Source of the DNA: Herbaspirillum sp. alder98
GTDB lineage: Bacteria > Pseudomonadota > Gammaproteobacteria > Burkholderiales > Burkholderiaceae_D
Reading direction: 5' to 3'
Length of the DNA stretch: 64,000 nt
Assembly (NCBI RefSeq): GCF_020179755.1
Contig: NZ_JAIUCY010000001.1
Location: 186,001-250,000 of the forward strand
This document shows positions 1-8,475 of the stretch, piece after piece. The notes beneath the pieces are model-generated. The model ran no database searches and was not told the DNA's origin. It saw nothing but the letters and a program-made list of their open reading frames with translations. Numbering within the stretch: position 1 is the first letter of the stretch; each line of letters opens with the position of its first letter. The translations under genes and the position numbers were made by a program.

Positions 1-355
1 AATTGGGTGGGTAATACAAAAATGAAGACGAAAAAAAACGCGGGCCAGCCGCGCTTTTCCAGAGGACGAAAAAGAACCCGACTAGCGTCGCAAGATATTT
101 CCAGTGCTAGTTCGCGGTGTCATAACCGATTCGCCTTTCTCGCTCTTATATAGAAGTAAATTCAATGATTTCGCCACCTGCCCGGACAACACCGACAAGC
201 GCAAAGGACGTAATTATAACAAACATCATGCAGTTGATGTCCCGACTGCCAACTTCGCCTTTTACAAATGCAAATACGACGGTATGCCACTTTTTTCAGA
301 CAGAGTGCAAACCGCCCCGTGATACGATTGATTTAGATATTCGGAGAAGCGCATC
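1..355. other. Gene-poor left edge of the window
   Basis: No convincing gene is visible in these 355 bases. A 72-codon open frame at 104-322 has no ribosome binding site or recognisable protein character and is probably chance. The stretch holds one terminator-like hairpin near position 45. Its right end must contain the promoter of the small gene starting at 356, but I could not identify a clear -35/-10 pair. Local base composition is more AT-rich than the genes around it. Confidence 0.5.
31..58. terminator. Bidirectional hairpin terminator
   Basis: CGCGG (39-43) and CCGCG (49-53) form a short stem. It is preceded by eight A residues and followed by CTTTT, so it can terminate on either strand. 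It probably ends a gene lying to the left of the window. The stem is short, so confidence is moderate. Confidence 0.5.
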
Positions 356-547
356 ATGTCGGACGAACAACACTGCATAGAACACCTTACTGTCATCAAC
401 AATGTCGAGTACACACTGCAGAGCCGCACCGTCGAGACCGAAGACGGCCAGCGCCACAGCGAGTACCGCGTGCTACTGGACGGCCATGAAATCAAAGGCT
501 GGACGCACGGTGAGATACTGCCGCTGTTTGGCATAGGTCGCAGCTAA
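356..547 (+). CDS. Small hypothetical protein, 63 aa
   Basis: I do not recognise this protein. It is 63 residues, acidic in its first half, with no signal peptide, membrane helix or cysteine motif (one Cys at position 7). The start is supported by a GGAG ribosome binding site about nine bases upstream. The stop is followed within 30 bases by a strong hairpin terminator, which supports a real transcribed unit. It stands alone, convergent with the CheY-like gene. The alternation of short charged strands suggests a compact beta-rich fold, but this is only an impression. Confidence 0.6.
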   Translation: MSDEQHCIEHLTVINNVEYTLQSRTVETEDGQRHSEYRVLLDGHEIKGWTHGEILPLFGIGRS

Positions 548-572
548 GCCCACCCGCAATTCCCGGCAATGC

Positions 573-600
573 AAAACGGCACCCCTCGGGATGCCGTTTT
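573..600. terminator. Convergent bidirectional terminator
   Basis: AAAACGGCA (573-581) and TGCCGTTTT (592-600) are perfect complements, and the loop contains a further CCC/GGG pairing. It lies between the convergent small gene (ends 547) and the cheY-like gene (ends 638) and can serve both. Confidence 0.8.
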
Positions 601-637
601 CGCTTCACGCCAAGCCATTACAACAACCACTTATTGC

Positions 638-1051
638 TTAGGTAGCCGCCTTGGCGAGCTGAGCGCGTCGCGCCAGGATCTTCTCGATCTTTTCCTTCAA
701 GGTGGCCGCATTGAACGGCTTGACGATATAACCATCAGCCCCCGATTGCGCAGCCTCGACGATGTTTTCCTTCTTGGCCTCGGCCGTGATCATCAACACC
801 GGCAGATGCGCCAGCGCCGGCGTGGAGCGGATCTTCTTGAGCAAGGTCAGGCCATCCATGACCGGCATATTCCAGTCAGTGAGCACGAAGGTGACGCCCA
901 AGGCACCCGCCTCCAGCACCTTGAGCGCCGATGAGCCATCGTCGGCCTCGACGATCCGGGTGTACTCCAACTCTTTCAGAAGACCACTGACGATGCGCCG
1001 CATGGTCGAAAAATCGTCGACAACGAGAAAATACTGATCATCCACTGCCAT
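638..1051 (-). CDS. cheY: CheY-like single-domain response regulator
   Basis: This 137-residue protein is a stand-alone receiver domain that relays a phosphoryl signal, most likely to the flagellar motor as CheY does. All key residues are present: the acidic pair D12/D13, the phosphoacceptor D59 in a [10 protein letters not shown] context, T89, and K111 before PF. There is no output domain. The ATG at 1051 is preferred over one 14 codons upstream because it gives the usual CheY N-terminus; a clear ribosome binding site is missing at both. No other flagellar or chemotaxis gene is adjacent, so a role as a general receiver protein is also possible. Confidence 0.85.
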   Translation of the reverse strand: MAVDDQYFLVVDDFSTMRRIVSGLLKELEYTRIVEADDGSSALKVLEAGALGVTFVLTDWNMPVMDGLTLLKKIRSTPALAHLPVLMITAEAKKENIVEAAQSGADGYIVKPFNAATLKEKIEKILARRAQLAKAAT

Positions 1052-1255
1052 AGCTAATTCAACATCCGTAGGAAGATTGTGCTTCGAGTGCAAATATCGA
1101 AAATGATTCGAACTACCGCAAGTTTAAAGCAATTTGGAAATGTTTCCGCAGCACAGCAAAGCCAAACTCAAAAAAAATCATACAAAGTTTGATCTACGCT
1201 CGGAGTTAATCCGATGCCAGCGGGAGAAGAAAAGAAAATGCACCGCAGAAAACAA

Positions 1256-1284
1256 AAATGGAAGCCGCGAATGCGCTTCCATTT
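1256..1284 (-). terminator. Terminator downstream of tRNA-Val
   Basis: AAATGGAAGC (1256-1265) pairs with GCTTCCATTT (1275-1284). On the minus strand the stem is followed by a T-rich tract. It lies 44 bases beyond the 3' end of tRNA-Val and is probably its terminator. The rest of 1052-1327, the cheY upstream region, shows nothing else I can name. Confidence 0.7.
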
Positions 1285-1327
1285 CAGTTTGACTTCGTTA
1301 TCCAATTCACTGCATCAACAGAAGAAT

Positions 1328-1404
1328 TGGTAGGCACGATTGGACTCGAACCAACGACCCCTACCATGTCAAGGTAGTGCTCTAACCAGCTGAGCTACGC
1401 GCCT
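1328..1404 (-). tRNA. tRNA-Val (anticodon GAC)
   Basis: Cloverleaf read on the minus strand. Acceptor arm AGGCGCG pairs with CGTGCCT, followed by A and an encoded CCA. The anticodon stem CTACC/GGTAG encloses the loop TTGACAT, giving anticodon GAC. The T arm carries GGTTCGAGTCC. The length is 77 nt including CCA. It stands alone. Confidence 0.95.
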
Positions 1405-1480
1405 AACGAAGAACAAGATTATAGGAGAGCTTTTCAGTTTTGCCAAGGGGTAAATTACAAAAAACTAAAACTTTTTTAAG

Positions 1481-3733
1481 TTACTGCCGCTTGGCCTCGA
1501 TCACGCCCTTCACATCACGAATAACCGTCAATGCTTTCTGCAGTTGTTCGGTCGAACCGATCTCGGCGGTGAAGGCCATGCGCGCATGGCCCTTTGCACT
1601 TTGCGTGCTCACACCAATCACGTTGATCTTGTCGCGCAAGAAGATATCAGAAATATCGCGCAGCAGCCCCTGTCGATCGCTGGCCAGCACAAAAATATCG
1701 ACCGGATAGACCGTATCGCGCGCCGGCGAACCCCAGGTGGTCTGAATGATCCGCTCCGGCGCCTGCGCACTCATCTCGGCAAAGTTCTTGCAATTCATGC
1801 GATGAATCGAGACGCCCTTGCCGCGCGTGACGAAACCGGCAATCACATCCGGCGGCGCCGGCTTGCAGCAGCGCGCCAGTTGCGTCAGCAAACCGTCGGT
1901 GCCCACCACCAGCACGCCTGACTTGGCCCCCTGCACAATACTGGAGGCGCGACTCTTGCGGGTAATCGCCGCCTCGTCGTCGACCTCGGGCTTCCTGGCT
2001 TCGGCATCATGCAGCGCCTGTTCGACATGGCGCAGGCTGAATTCGTCCTTGCCCAGCGACAGGCAAAGATCGTCGACCTTGCCAAAGCCCAGTTTCTGGG
2101 CCAGCTCTTCCAGATTGACGGCGGTCTTGCCCTCGCGCTGCAAGGTCTTTTCAAGCAGGCCGCGGCCGACCGAGAGGGTTTCCTGCTGCTCGATGGCGTT
2201 GAACCAGGCGCGCACCTTGGAGCGGGTCCGGCTGCTGGTGGCGTAGCCAGGGCTGAGCCAGTCGCGCGAAGGCCCTACCCCGGGGCCGCTCTTGACGGTG
2301 ATGATGTCGACCGTCTGGCCATTCTTGAGTGGGGTATTGAGCGGCACCATCACGCCATCCACCCGCGCGCCGCGGCAGCGATGACCGACATCGCTGTGCA
2401 GGTGATACGCAAAATCGATCGGCGTGGCGCCGCTGGGCAATTCGATCACCCGCGCCTGCGGGGTGAGCACATAGATGCGCTCGTCCAGCGCGGCGGCCTT
2501 GAGTTTTTCGGCCAGGTCGCGTCGCACCTCGCCCTCGTCGACCACGGCGTCGGTGACTTCGGTCTTCCATGCCAGCAGCTGGCGCAGCCAGGCAATCTTT
2601 TCGTCGTACTTCTGGGCGGCAAAATTGGAGCCGCCGCTTTCCTTGTAGCGCCAGTGCGCGGCCACGCCGTATTCGGCGAAATAATGCATCTCGTGCGTGC
2701 GCACCTGCACTTCGATGGCGCGACCGTCCTCGGCCATCACCACCGTATGCAGCGACTGGTAGCCGTTGGCCTTGGGACGCGATATATAGTCGTCGAACTC
2801 TTCGGGAATCGGGGTCCAGATGTCATGCACGATGCCCAGCACCGTGTAGCAGGTCTTGACGTCGCCCACGATCACCCGGAAAGCGCGCACGTCATAGAGC
2901 TCGGAAAAGTCGAGCGACTTGCCGCGCATCTTGTTCCAGATACTGTAGATGTGCTTCGGCCGGCCGCTGACTTCAGCCCGGATGTCGAGCGCCGCCAGCT
3001 CCGAGCGCAAGCGCGTGATGGCGTCGGCCACGAACTGTTCACGCTCGAGACGTTTCTCTTCGAGCATCTTGGCGATGCGCTTGTAGGTGGCCGGCTCCTG
3101 GAAGCGGAACGACAGGTCTTCCAGCTCCCACTTCAGTTGCCAGATCCCCAGGCGATTGGCCAACGGCGCATACAGCTCGAAGGTCTCGCGCGCATATTGG
3201 CGACTGGCGTCATTCTCCTGCTTGGTTTCGGCGAAGTAACGCAGCGTCGCCACCCGCGACGCCAGGCGCACCAGGACCACCCGCATGTCGGAAGCCATCG
3301 CCAGCAGCATCTTGCGCAATGTCTCGACCTGCGACGCGGCCTGCTGGGCGGCGTGCTTGCCGCGCAATACTTCTTGCTGCGGCGCCTGGAAGGTCAGGCT
3401 GTGAAAGCGCATCAACTGGCGCACGCCACCGACCAGGTCGGCAGTCTCTTTTCCGAAGCGCTCCTCGAGTTGCTCGTCGAACTCGGGGTGAATCATCTTG
3501 AGCTCGAACAGCAAGCCCGCCAGGCGAGTCTCGACATCGACATTGAGTGCCGTCAGTACCGTCACGACCGACAGCACGAACTGCAGCGCGTTCTGTCCGG
3601 ACGGAATCTGCCGCTCGGCATACAACGGCTCGAGCTCGGCCAGCGCCTTCTCGAGGCGCTCGGCCTCGGCGCTGCCAAGACCGGCGGTCAATGCGGCCAG
3701 GCCTTCGCCCTGGGTGCCTGCTACCGAAACCAT
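1481..3733 (-). CDS. relA: RelA, (p)ppGpp synthetase
   Basis: RelA makes the stringent-response alarmone (p)ppGpp from ATP and GDP/GTP on stalled ribosomes. The protein is 750 residues. Residues 45-200 match the hydrolase domain, but the metal-binding HD/ED signature is absent (ELKMIHPE where HDxxED is expected), so hydrolysis should be lost. The synthetase domain (about 245-360) carries the EFDD signature (residues 312-315) typical of RelA rather than the RxKD form of SpoT. A TGS domain (418-480) and a C-terminal ACT/RRM region follow. The start at 3733 has AGAAG upstream and lies only 4 bases after the ridA stop, so the two are cotranscribed. A separate SpoT hydrolase should exist elsewhere. 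Confidence 0.95.
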   Translation of the reverse strand: MVSVAGTQGEGLAALTAGLGSAEAERLEKALAELEPLYAERQIPSGQNALQFVLSVVTVLTALNVDVETRLAGLLFELKMIHPEFDEQLEERFGKETADLVGGVRQLMRFHSLTFQAPQQEVLRGKHAAQQAASQVETLRKMLLAMASDMRVVLVRLASRVATLRYFAETKQENDASRQYARETFELYAPLANRLGIWQLKWELEDLSFRFQEPATYKRIAKMLEEKRLEREQFVADAITRLRSELAALDIRAEVSGRPKHIYSIWNKMRGKSLDFSELYDVRAFRVIVGDVKTCYTVLGIVHDIWTPIPEEFDDYISRPKANGYQSLHTVVMAEDGRAIEVQVRTHEMHYFAEYGVAAHWRYKESGGSNFAAQKYDEKIAWLRQLLAWKTEVTDAVVDEGEVRRDLAEKLKAAALDERIYVLTPQARVIELPSGATPIDFAYHLHSDVGHRCRGARVDGVMVPLNTPLKNGQTVDIITVKSGPGVGPSRDWLSPGYATSSRTRSKVRAWFNAIEQQETLSVGRGLLEKTLQREGKTAVNLEELAQKLGFGKVDDLCLSLGKDEFSLRHVEQALHDAEARKPEVDDEAAITRKSRASSIVQGAKSGVLVVGTDGLLTQLARCCKPAPPDVIAGFVTRGKGVSIHRMNCKNFAEMSAQAPERIIQTTWGSPARDTVYPVDIFVLASDRQGLLRDISDIFLRDKINVIGVSTQSAKGHARMAFTAEIGSTEQLQKALTVIRDVKGVIEAKRQ

Positions 3734-3737
3734 GGGC

Positions 3738-4088
3738 TTACTTCTGGGCCGCGACGATGATAATCTCGACCAGCAGCTCCGGACGGGCCAGCTTGGATTC
3801 GACAGTGGCACGCGGCGGCGCATTGCCATCGGCCACCCAGCTATCCCAGACCGTATTCATGCCGGCGAAGTCCTTGACGTCGGACAGATAGATCTGGCAC
3901 GACAGGATCCGGCTCTTGTCGCTGCCGGCCTCGGCCAGCAGGCGATCGACATGCCCCAGCACCTCACGGGTCTGGCCTTCGATGTTCTGCGTGGTGTCTT
4001 CGGCGATCTGGCCGGCCAGATAGACCGTACCGTTATGGATCGCCACTTCGGAGAGGCGCTTGCCGACGTGCAGACGTTGTACTGACAT
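3738..4088 (-). CDS. ridA: RidA family enamine/imine deaminase
   Basis: This is a 116-residue member of the YjgF/YER057c/UK114 family. Family members hydrolyse reactive enamine/imine intermediates of PLP enzymes, or act on related substrates. Family features include the YLAGQIAEDT strand and the APPRATVESKLARPELLVEI C-terminal block with the conserved arginine of the active site. The ATG at 4088 gives the usual family length; a longer in-frame extension is rejected. It is the first gene of a two-gene unit with relA, separated by 4 bases. The substrate cannot be told from sequence, and the symbol refers to the family. Confidence 0.85.
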   Translation of the reverse strand: MSVQRLHVGKRLSEVAIHNGTVYLAGQIAEDTTQNIEGQTREVLGHVDRLLAEAGSDKSRILSCQIYLSDVKDFAGMNTVWDSWVADGNAPPRATVESKLARPELLVEIIIVAAQK

Positions 4089-4149
4089 GATGTTTCCCTT
4101 GTTTCGTGATGAGGCCGAAGCAATCGGCACTAATAAAAATAACGGTTTC

Positions 4150-5016
4150 TCAACCCAGCAGGAACTTCTTCGCCACCTCGATCTGGGGCGCGTGCATGAA
4201 GGTGGGCGCATGCCCGACGTCGGGCAATTCCACCAGCGTGGCGCGCGGCCCGCGCTGGGTCATCTGCTGCGCGGTCTCCGGCAGCAGCAGGTCGGACTGC
4301 GCGCCGCGCACCAGCAGGGTCGGACAGCGCAACGCATCGTAAGCGGCCCACAGCATCTGCTCGCCGGCGCTGGCCGCCTCGGGCGTAGACAGCTTGAAGG
4401 GCAGCGCCAGCGCCAGGTCGTAATGCCGGATCCACTGGCCCTGCGCGTTCTGGCGCAGCACATCGGCGGCCAGCTTGTGCCACTCTTCGTCGCTGTGCTG
4501 ACCAAAGCTGGCCGAGATGGTGCGGATGTACTGGGCCGCCTCGTCGAAGGTATCGAAGCGCACGTCCTGACCGATGTAGTCGCCGATACGCGCCAGCGCG
4601 GCGCCATTGATGGACGGACCGATATCGTTGAGCACCAGCTTGTGGATCGGGTTCTCGGGCATCGACGCCAGCACCATCCCGATCAGCCCGCCCATGGAAG
4701 TACCGAACCAGTCGACCAGTTCGGCATCGAGCCTGGCCAGCAGGGTGACCATGTCGCTGACGTATTGCGGAATGGTATAGAACTGCGGGTTCAACAGGCG
4801 CCCCGAGCGGCCACGGCCGACGATGTCCGGACACACCACCCGATAGGTATCGCAGAGCTCGCGCGCCAGCCGGTCGAAGTCGTCCGACACCCGGGTTACC
4901 CCGTGCACGCACACCAGCACATTAGGATTGCGCGGATCGCCCCATTCCTTGTAGGCCATGCTGTGCAGCCCGGCGGGAGAAATGCATTGCACCGTCTTCA
5001 CTACCGCTTCCGTCAT
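4150..5016 (-). CDS. Alpha/beta-fold hydrolase
   Basis: This is a 288-residue cytoplasmic alpha/beta hydrolase without signal peptide. It has an oxyanion-hole HG (VCVHGVTR), the nucleophile elbow GTSMGG, an acid in the RGAQSDLL strand and a C-terminal catalytic histidine in DVGHAP. Enzymes of this family cleave esters, lactones or C-C bonds, and the substrate is not predictable. The start at 5016 is chosen because the upstream in-frame residues look like intergenic translation. The gene ends 61 bases before ridA and may be in the same transcription unit. Confidence 0.85.
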   Translation of the reverse strand: MTEAVVKTVQCISPAGLHSMAYKEWGDPRNPNVLVCVHGVTRVSDDFDRLARELCDTYRVVCPDIVGRGRSGRLLNPQFYTIPQYVSDMVTLLARLDAELVDWFGTSMGGLIGMVLASMPENPIHKLVLNDIGPSINGAALARIGDYIGQDVRFDTFDEAAQYIRTISASFGQHSDEEWHKLAADVLRQNAQGQWIRHYDLALALPFKLSTPEAASAGEQMLWAAYDALRCPTLLVRGAQSDLLLPETAQQMTQRGPRATLVELPDVGHAPTFMHAPQIEVAKKFLLG

Positions 5017-5176
5017 GGTCGCCGCTCTTGGTGGTGGATGAAGACGGTATTTTACTCTGCCAGGGAGCCTTGGCGAGACTGCAGCATTGATGGGGGTGGC
5101 GCAACCTTGATTCAGATCGCAGCGACGCGGCAACAGGCCGATCGCCGGAGAGTGGATTGACTTCTTTAATTAGTGC

Positions 5177-5269
5177 TGGTGCCTGAGACCGGAATCGAAC
5201 CGGTACGCCCCTTTCCAGGTAAGCGGCGGATTTTAAGTCCGCTGTGTCTACCAATTTCACCACTCAGGC
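5177..5269 (-). tRNA. tRNA-Leu (anticodon UAA)
   Basis: Class II tRNA on the minus strand. Acceptor GCCTGAG pairs with CTCAGGC, then A and an encoded CCA. The anticodon stem GCGGA/TCCGC encloses CTTAAAA, giving TAA. A long variable arm follows. Total length is 93 nt with CCA. A minus-strand open frame starting at 5263 (MVKLVDTADLKS...) is an artefact of translating this tRNA. Confidence 0.95.
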
Positions 5270-5382
5270 CAGTGGGTTCCGGCATGGCTGCCGAAAGCGG
5301 ATCGCATTATAGCAGCGAGCGCAGAAGGGTCACGCAATTTTTCTGAGGGCAATGCGTTGGCGTCAGCCATGGCCGTCACACC

Positions 5383-6093
5383 TCAGCCATTGCCCTCCAC
5401 CCGATTGCGACCGCCCCGCTTGGCGCGATAAAGCCCTTCGTCGGCGCGCGCATAGGCGCTTTCGAAGTCACCTCCTGCGGCGCTCCATGAGACGCCGAAG
5501 CTGGCCGTTACCGGGTGCATCGGCAAGCATGCGAAGGGTTCGCCGATGATGACCTGGCGGATGTTTTCTGCAGCCTGCACCGCCGCTTCCAGCGGCATGT
5601 CGGCCAGCAGCACCGAGAATTCCTCGCCACCGACGCGACCGATCAAGCCTTCACCCTGCAAGCCCTGGCGCAGTCGCTGGACCAGTTCGCGAATCACGGC
5701 GTCGCCGGCGGGATGGCCAAACTCGTCGTTGATGCGCTTGAAGAAATCGATGTCGAGCACGATCAACGACAGCGCCGACTCTTCGAGTATGCTGCGCGCC
5801 GAATCAAACACCGCACCGCGATTAAGGGCGCCGGTCAGATTGTCGTGGCGCGCCTTGTAGTCCAGCTCGTCGCTCAACTGCTGCAGCCGCGCATTGAGCG
5901 CATTGAGTTCGCGCTCGGTGCGGTCGCTGCGCGAAATCAGGCGGCGGCTCTGACGCATCAGTTGACCGTAATTCTGCACCAGTTGCTCAAGCGCATCGCG
6001 ATAGTGCACGACGTCAGCGGCCGGGCTGTCAAGCACCTGACTGGCCCGCGCCAGCGCGGCAGCTTCAGCTTCGAAGAGGTCGACGTCGCTCAT
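5383..6093 (-). CDS. siaD: SiaD-like diguanylate cyclase
   Basis: This 236-residue cytoplasmic protein has a helical N-terminus (about 1-80, probable coiled coil) and a GGDEF domain that makes c-di-GMP from two GTP. The signature is GGEEF at 155-159, with the metal ligand D114 in VLDIDFF. The product-inhibition RxxD site upstream of GGEEF is absent (QGEG at that position). In Pseudomonas aeruginosa the SiaD cyclase is activated by binding unphosphorylated SiaC, and the same arrangement is inferred here because siaC lies directly upstream. The start codon overlaps the siaC stop by one base (TGATG), implying translational coupling. Confidence 0.85.
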   Translation of the reverse strand: MSDVDLFEAEAAALARASQVLDSPAADVVHYRDALEQLVQNYGQLMRQSRRLISRSDRTERELNALNARLQQLSDELDYKARHDNLTGALNRGAVFDSARSILEESALSLIVLDIDFFKRINDEFGHPAGDAVIRELVQRLRQGLQGEGLIGRVGGEEFSVLLADMPLEAAVQAAENIRQVIIGEPFACLPMHPVTASFGVSWSAAGGDFESAYARADEGLYRAKRGGRNRVEGNG

Positions 6094-6482
6094 CAGCTGG
6101 TTACCGCATGGTCATGAAACACCAGGTCGGCAAAGTCTTCCTTCAACTCCTGGCCGAACTCGAAGATGGTGTCGTCTTCTTCGTCGTGATACCAGTTGAG
6201 AATCACTTCGGTACCGGCTTCGGCTTTTTCGTTGAGCGCGTCGAACAACGAAAACAGCATCTTGGTGCTGGAACTGTTGAAATAGGCCAATGCCACGTTG
6301 ACCGTAATGGGTGACGCCACTTCATCCTGCGCCAGGAAGGCGCGCAAGGTCGAGATGATGTCGCCCCAGAACTGCGCGGCGTTCTCGGGGTATGACTCAC
6401 CCTTGAGCGAGAGAATCCGTTCTTCGAAGCGAAAATCGACCTCGGGAGAACTGGCACTGGCGGCGATAAATAAGTTATCCAT
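6093..6482 (-). CDS. siaC: SiaC-like regulatory phosphoprotein (DUF1987)
   Basis: This 129-residue protein matches the SiaC/DUF1987 family in length, in the FWGDII and LAYFNSSSTK blocks, and in context. In Pseudomonas, SiaC is phosphorylated on a threonine by SiaB and dephosphorylated by SiaA, and its unphosphorylated form binds and activates SiaD. Thr73 in the NSSSTK segment is the likely phosphosite by position; that residue choice is an inference. The gene sits between siaB (48 bases upstream) and siaD (1-base overlap). Confidence 0.85.
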   Translation of the reverse strand: MDNLFIAASASSPEVDFRFEERILSLKGESYPENAAQFWGDIISTLRAFLAQDEVASPITVNVALAYFNSSSTKMLFSLFDALNEKAEAGTEVILNWYHDEEDDTIFEFGQELKEDFADLVFHDHAVTS

Positions 6483-6529
6483 AGACTCGATCAGAAAGCT
6501 AGACGGGCCTGCATGGTAAGCCCTTTCTT

Positions 6530-7090
6530 TTAAATGGTGGCGCGCAGATAGAACATCGAACTGCCATCCGTGCCCGGTGCCGAAAACTCGAAATCAAGCG
6601 GCGCGCTTGCGTCCCGCGCCATCGTCAGCAGCCCCAACCCGGCGCCCTTGCTGTCGGCCGGCGTCTCCGAGCGCAGGGTTTCCTTGTAGGCCGACTTGAT
6701 TTCATCCATCGTCAGCGAACGCAGATGCGCCAGTTTGGCGCGCAGGCGTTCGGCAATCTCGGCATTGACCGGATTGGCGCAATGCAGGTAATAACGATCA
6801 TCGGTGTGCGAGATGAACACCGCGCCGTGGCGCATCGAAGTCTCGCCCTGCCCTTCCTTCTGGTACGAATCGGCCGAGTAATGCACGATGTTCTGGGCCA
6901 TTTCGATGAAGGACGAAAACAGCTTGCGACGCGTCTGCGCCACCGCGCCGGTCTGCTCCACGCGCAGCTTGACGGCGTCGGCCATGGCCGCAATGATGCT
7001 CTGAGAAAAATAACCGACGTAATAGAAGATCACGTCGCGCCGCTCCACGTAGCTATGGAAATCGGCCCATTCCTGTTCAATGCCGCTCAT
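6530..7090 (-). CDS. siaB: SiaB-like threonine kinase (DUF6272)
   Basis: This 186-residue protein resembles SiaB family kinases. It has a GHKL-like fold, with the helix FIEMAQNIVHYSADS carrying the ATP-binding Asn and a glycine-rich GAGLGLLTMAR box. In Pseudomonas the kinase phosphorylates SiaC and so holds the SiaD cyclase inactive. The start at 7090 overlaps the stop of the phosphatase gene by four bases (ATGA), indicating one operon. Because the fold resembles anti-sigma kinases of the SpoIIAB type, it could have been called an anti-sigma factor; the siaC neighbour decides the assignment. Confidence 0.8.
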   Translation of the reverse strand: MSGIEQEWADFHSYVERRDVIFYYVGYFSQSIIAAMADAVKLRVEQTGAVAQTRRKLFSSFIEMAQNIVHYSADSYQKEGQGETSMRHGAVFISHTDDRYYLHCANPVNAEIAERLRAKLAHLRSLTMDEIKSAYKETLRSETPADSKGAGLGLLTMARDASAPLDFEFSAPGTDGSSMFYLRATI

Positions 7091-8439
7091 CTTGATTGCT
7101 CGCTTTGGCCAGTGGAGGTCGACTCCACACGGCATCCAAAAAACGTGACGTCGTCACGACGACGCTGCTGCGCCTGGTAAGTCGAATACGCTGCCATGAC
7201 CTCGCGCCCCAGCTCGGCCATCGGCAGTGCACGATGGGCCAGCAACGCCTGGCGCAGGCGCTGCTTGCCGAACGCGATGTGCTTGGGGCCGCCGATCTGG
7301 TCGATAACGCCGTCGCTGCACACCACGATCATGGCGTCCTGCGCCAATGCGATGGTGCGGCTGCTCCAGGTCATGTCATCGGTGGTGTCGACATAGCCCA
7401 GGCCGACGCGCTCGCCATCGACCGTTTGTACATTGTCCTGTCCGGGCTCGAGCACGAACAGCGACATCTTGGCATTGGCCGTGGTCAGGCTGCGGGTCTC
7501 GGCCTGGTACCAGAAGAAACAGGCATCCATGCCATCGTCGGATTCGGAAGGCTTGTCGGCGCCGGCGTGCTGTCCCAGCACCCGCTTCATGGCGCGATTG
7601 ACTTCGCCCATCAGTCGCGCCGGATCGCGCGGCCCGCATTGCTCGATGGCCTGCTTCAGGCAGGACGAGGCGATCAGGGTCAGGAAGGCACCCGGCACGC
7701 CATGCCCGGTGCAGTCGGCAACGGCGGCGAACCAACCATCGGCGTGCTGCTCGAAATGATAGAAGTCGCCGCCGACGACATCGCGCGGCTCCCATACCAG
7801 GCAAGCGTCGGCCAGCGCCGCCGACATCGCGCTGCGCGAAGTGCTCAGCATGGCGCGCTGGATCACGCTGGCGTAATCGATGCTCTGCATCACCTGCCGG
7901 TTCTTCTCGACCTGCAGGCTCACCAGTTCGCGCATCAGCGCCAGGCCGGACCCCAATCCGGCAAGACGCCCTTCTTCCACGATCAGGAAACCGTCGGCCA
8001 GGGTCTTGTCACCGGAGGCCACCGCCAGCGCACCCAGCGTTTCGATGGGGGTGCCGACATCGACGATCAGCGGATCCTTGTCCATGAAGGCGATGCAGCT
8101 CTTGCGTTCGTACAGTTCGCGGTGATACGGCTTGGACATCTGCGACATGAAGATATGCCGGCTGATCAATCCGATCGGACGATCCTGCTCGACCACGGGC
8201 AGGCTCACCAGCTCGCGATGCTGCCCGAATATCTCCAGCACCCGCGCATTGTTCTCGTCGAACGGGACGACGGGAACACTGACCGCCAGGTTGCCGGCAG
8301 TTGGCTGGTAGATGTGGGAGCCCCTGGTCGGGGCAAGACTGAAAGGGCTGTTCACCGTGCTCGTACCCGCGTCATGATTTTGATCAGTCGCGGATTGTAT
8401 GCAACCCGTATGACAACAATGTGACGCGGCCGTAGCCAT
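7087..8439 (-). CDS. siaA: SiaA-like PP2C phosphatase with N-terminal CBS pair
   Basis: The 450-residue protein ends in a SpoIIE/PP2C phosphatase domain (about 190-440) with metal-site motifs VVGGDFYHF (221-229) and DCTGHGVPGAF (242-252). Its expected job is to dephosphorylate SiaC and switch on the cyclase. The Pseudomonas SiaA sensor is a membrane protein with a HAMP region. This one has no membrane segment and instead carries a CBS-pair module at about 47-175, related to the one in the EAL-CBS-GGDEF protein at 56162. Adenosine nucleotides are usual CBS ligands, so a cytoplasmic cue is inferred. The start is uncertain: neither the ATG at 8439 nor an in-frame GTG at 8355 has a good ribosome binding site. 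Confidence 0.82.
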   Translation of the reverse strand: MATAASHCCHTGCIQSATDQNHDAGTSTVNSPFSLAPTRGSHIYQPTAGNLAVSVPVVPFDENNARVLEIFGQHRELVSLPVVEQDRPIGLISRHIFMSQMSKPYHRELYERKSCIAFMDKDPLIVDVGTPIETLGALAVASGDKTLADGFLIVEEGRLAGLGSGLALMRELVSLQVEKNRQVMQSIDYASVIQRAMLSTSRSAMSAALADACLVWEPRDVVGGDFYHFEQHADGWFAAVADCTGHGVPGAFLTLIASSCLKQAIEQCGPRDPARLMGEVNRAMKRVLGQHAGADKPSESDDGMDACFFWYQAETRSLTTANAKMSLFVLEPGQDNVQTVDGERVGLGYVDTTDDMTWSSRTIALAQDAMIVVCSDGVIDQIGGPKHIAFGKQRLRQALLAHRALPMAELGREVMAAYSTYQAQQRRRDDVTFFGCRVESTSTGQSEQSR

Positions 8440-8475
8440 GAGAGGTGTGACGCCAGGGCGCAGGTGCGCGGCATG

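Noticed and set aside
2009-3760. 583-codon plus-strand open frame opposite relA
   Set aside because: Antisense shadow of a GC-rich gene; the relA protein on the other strand is fully recognisable and the shadow has no family features.
4922-5263. Minus-strand frame beginning MVKLVDTADLKSAA
   Set aside because: A well-known false translation of tRNA-Leu sequence.
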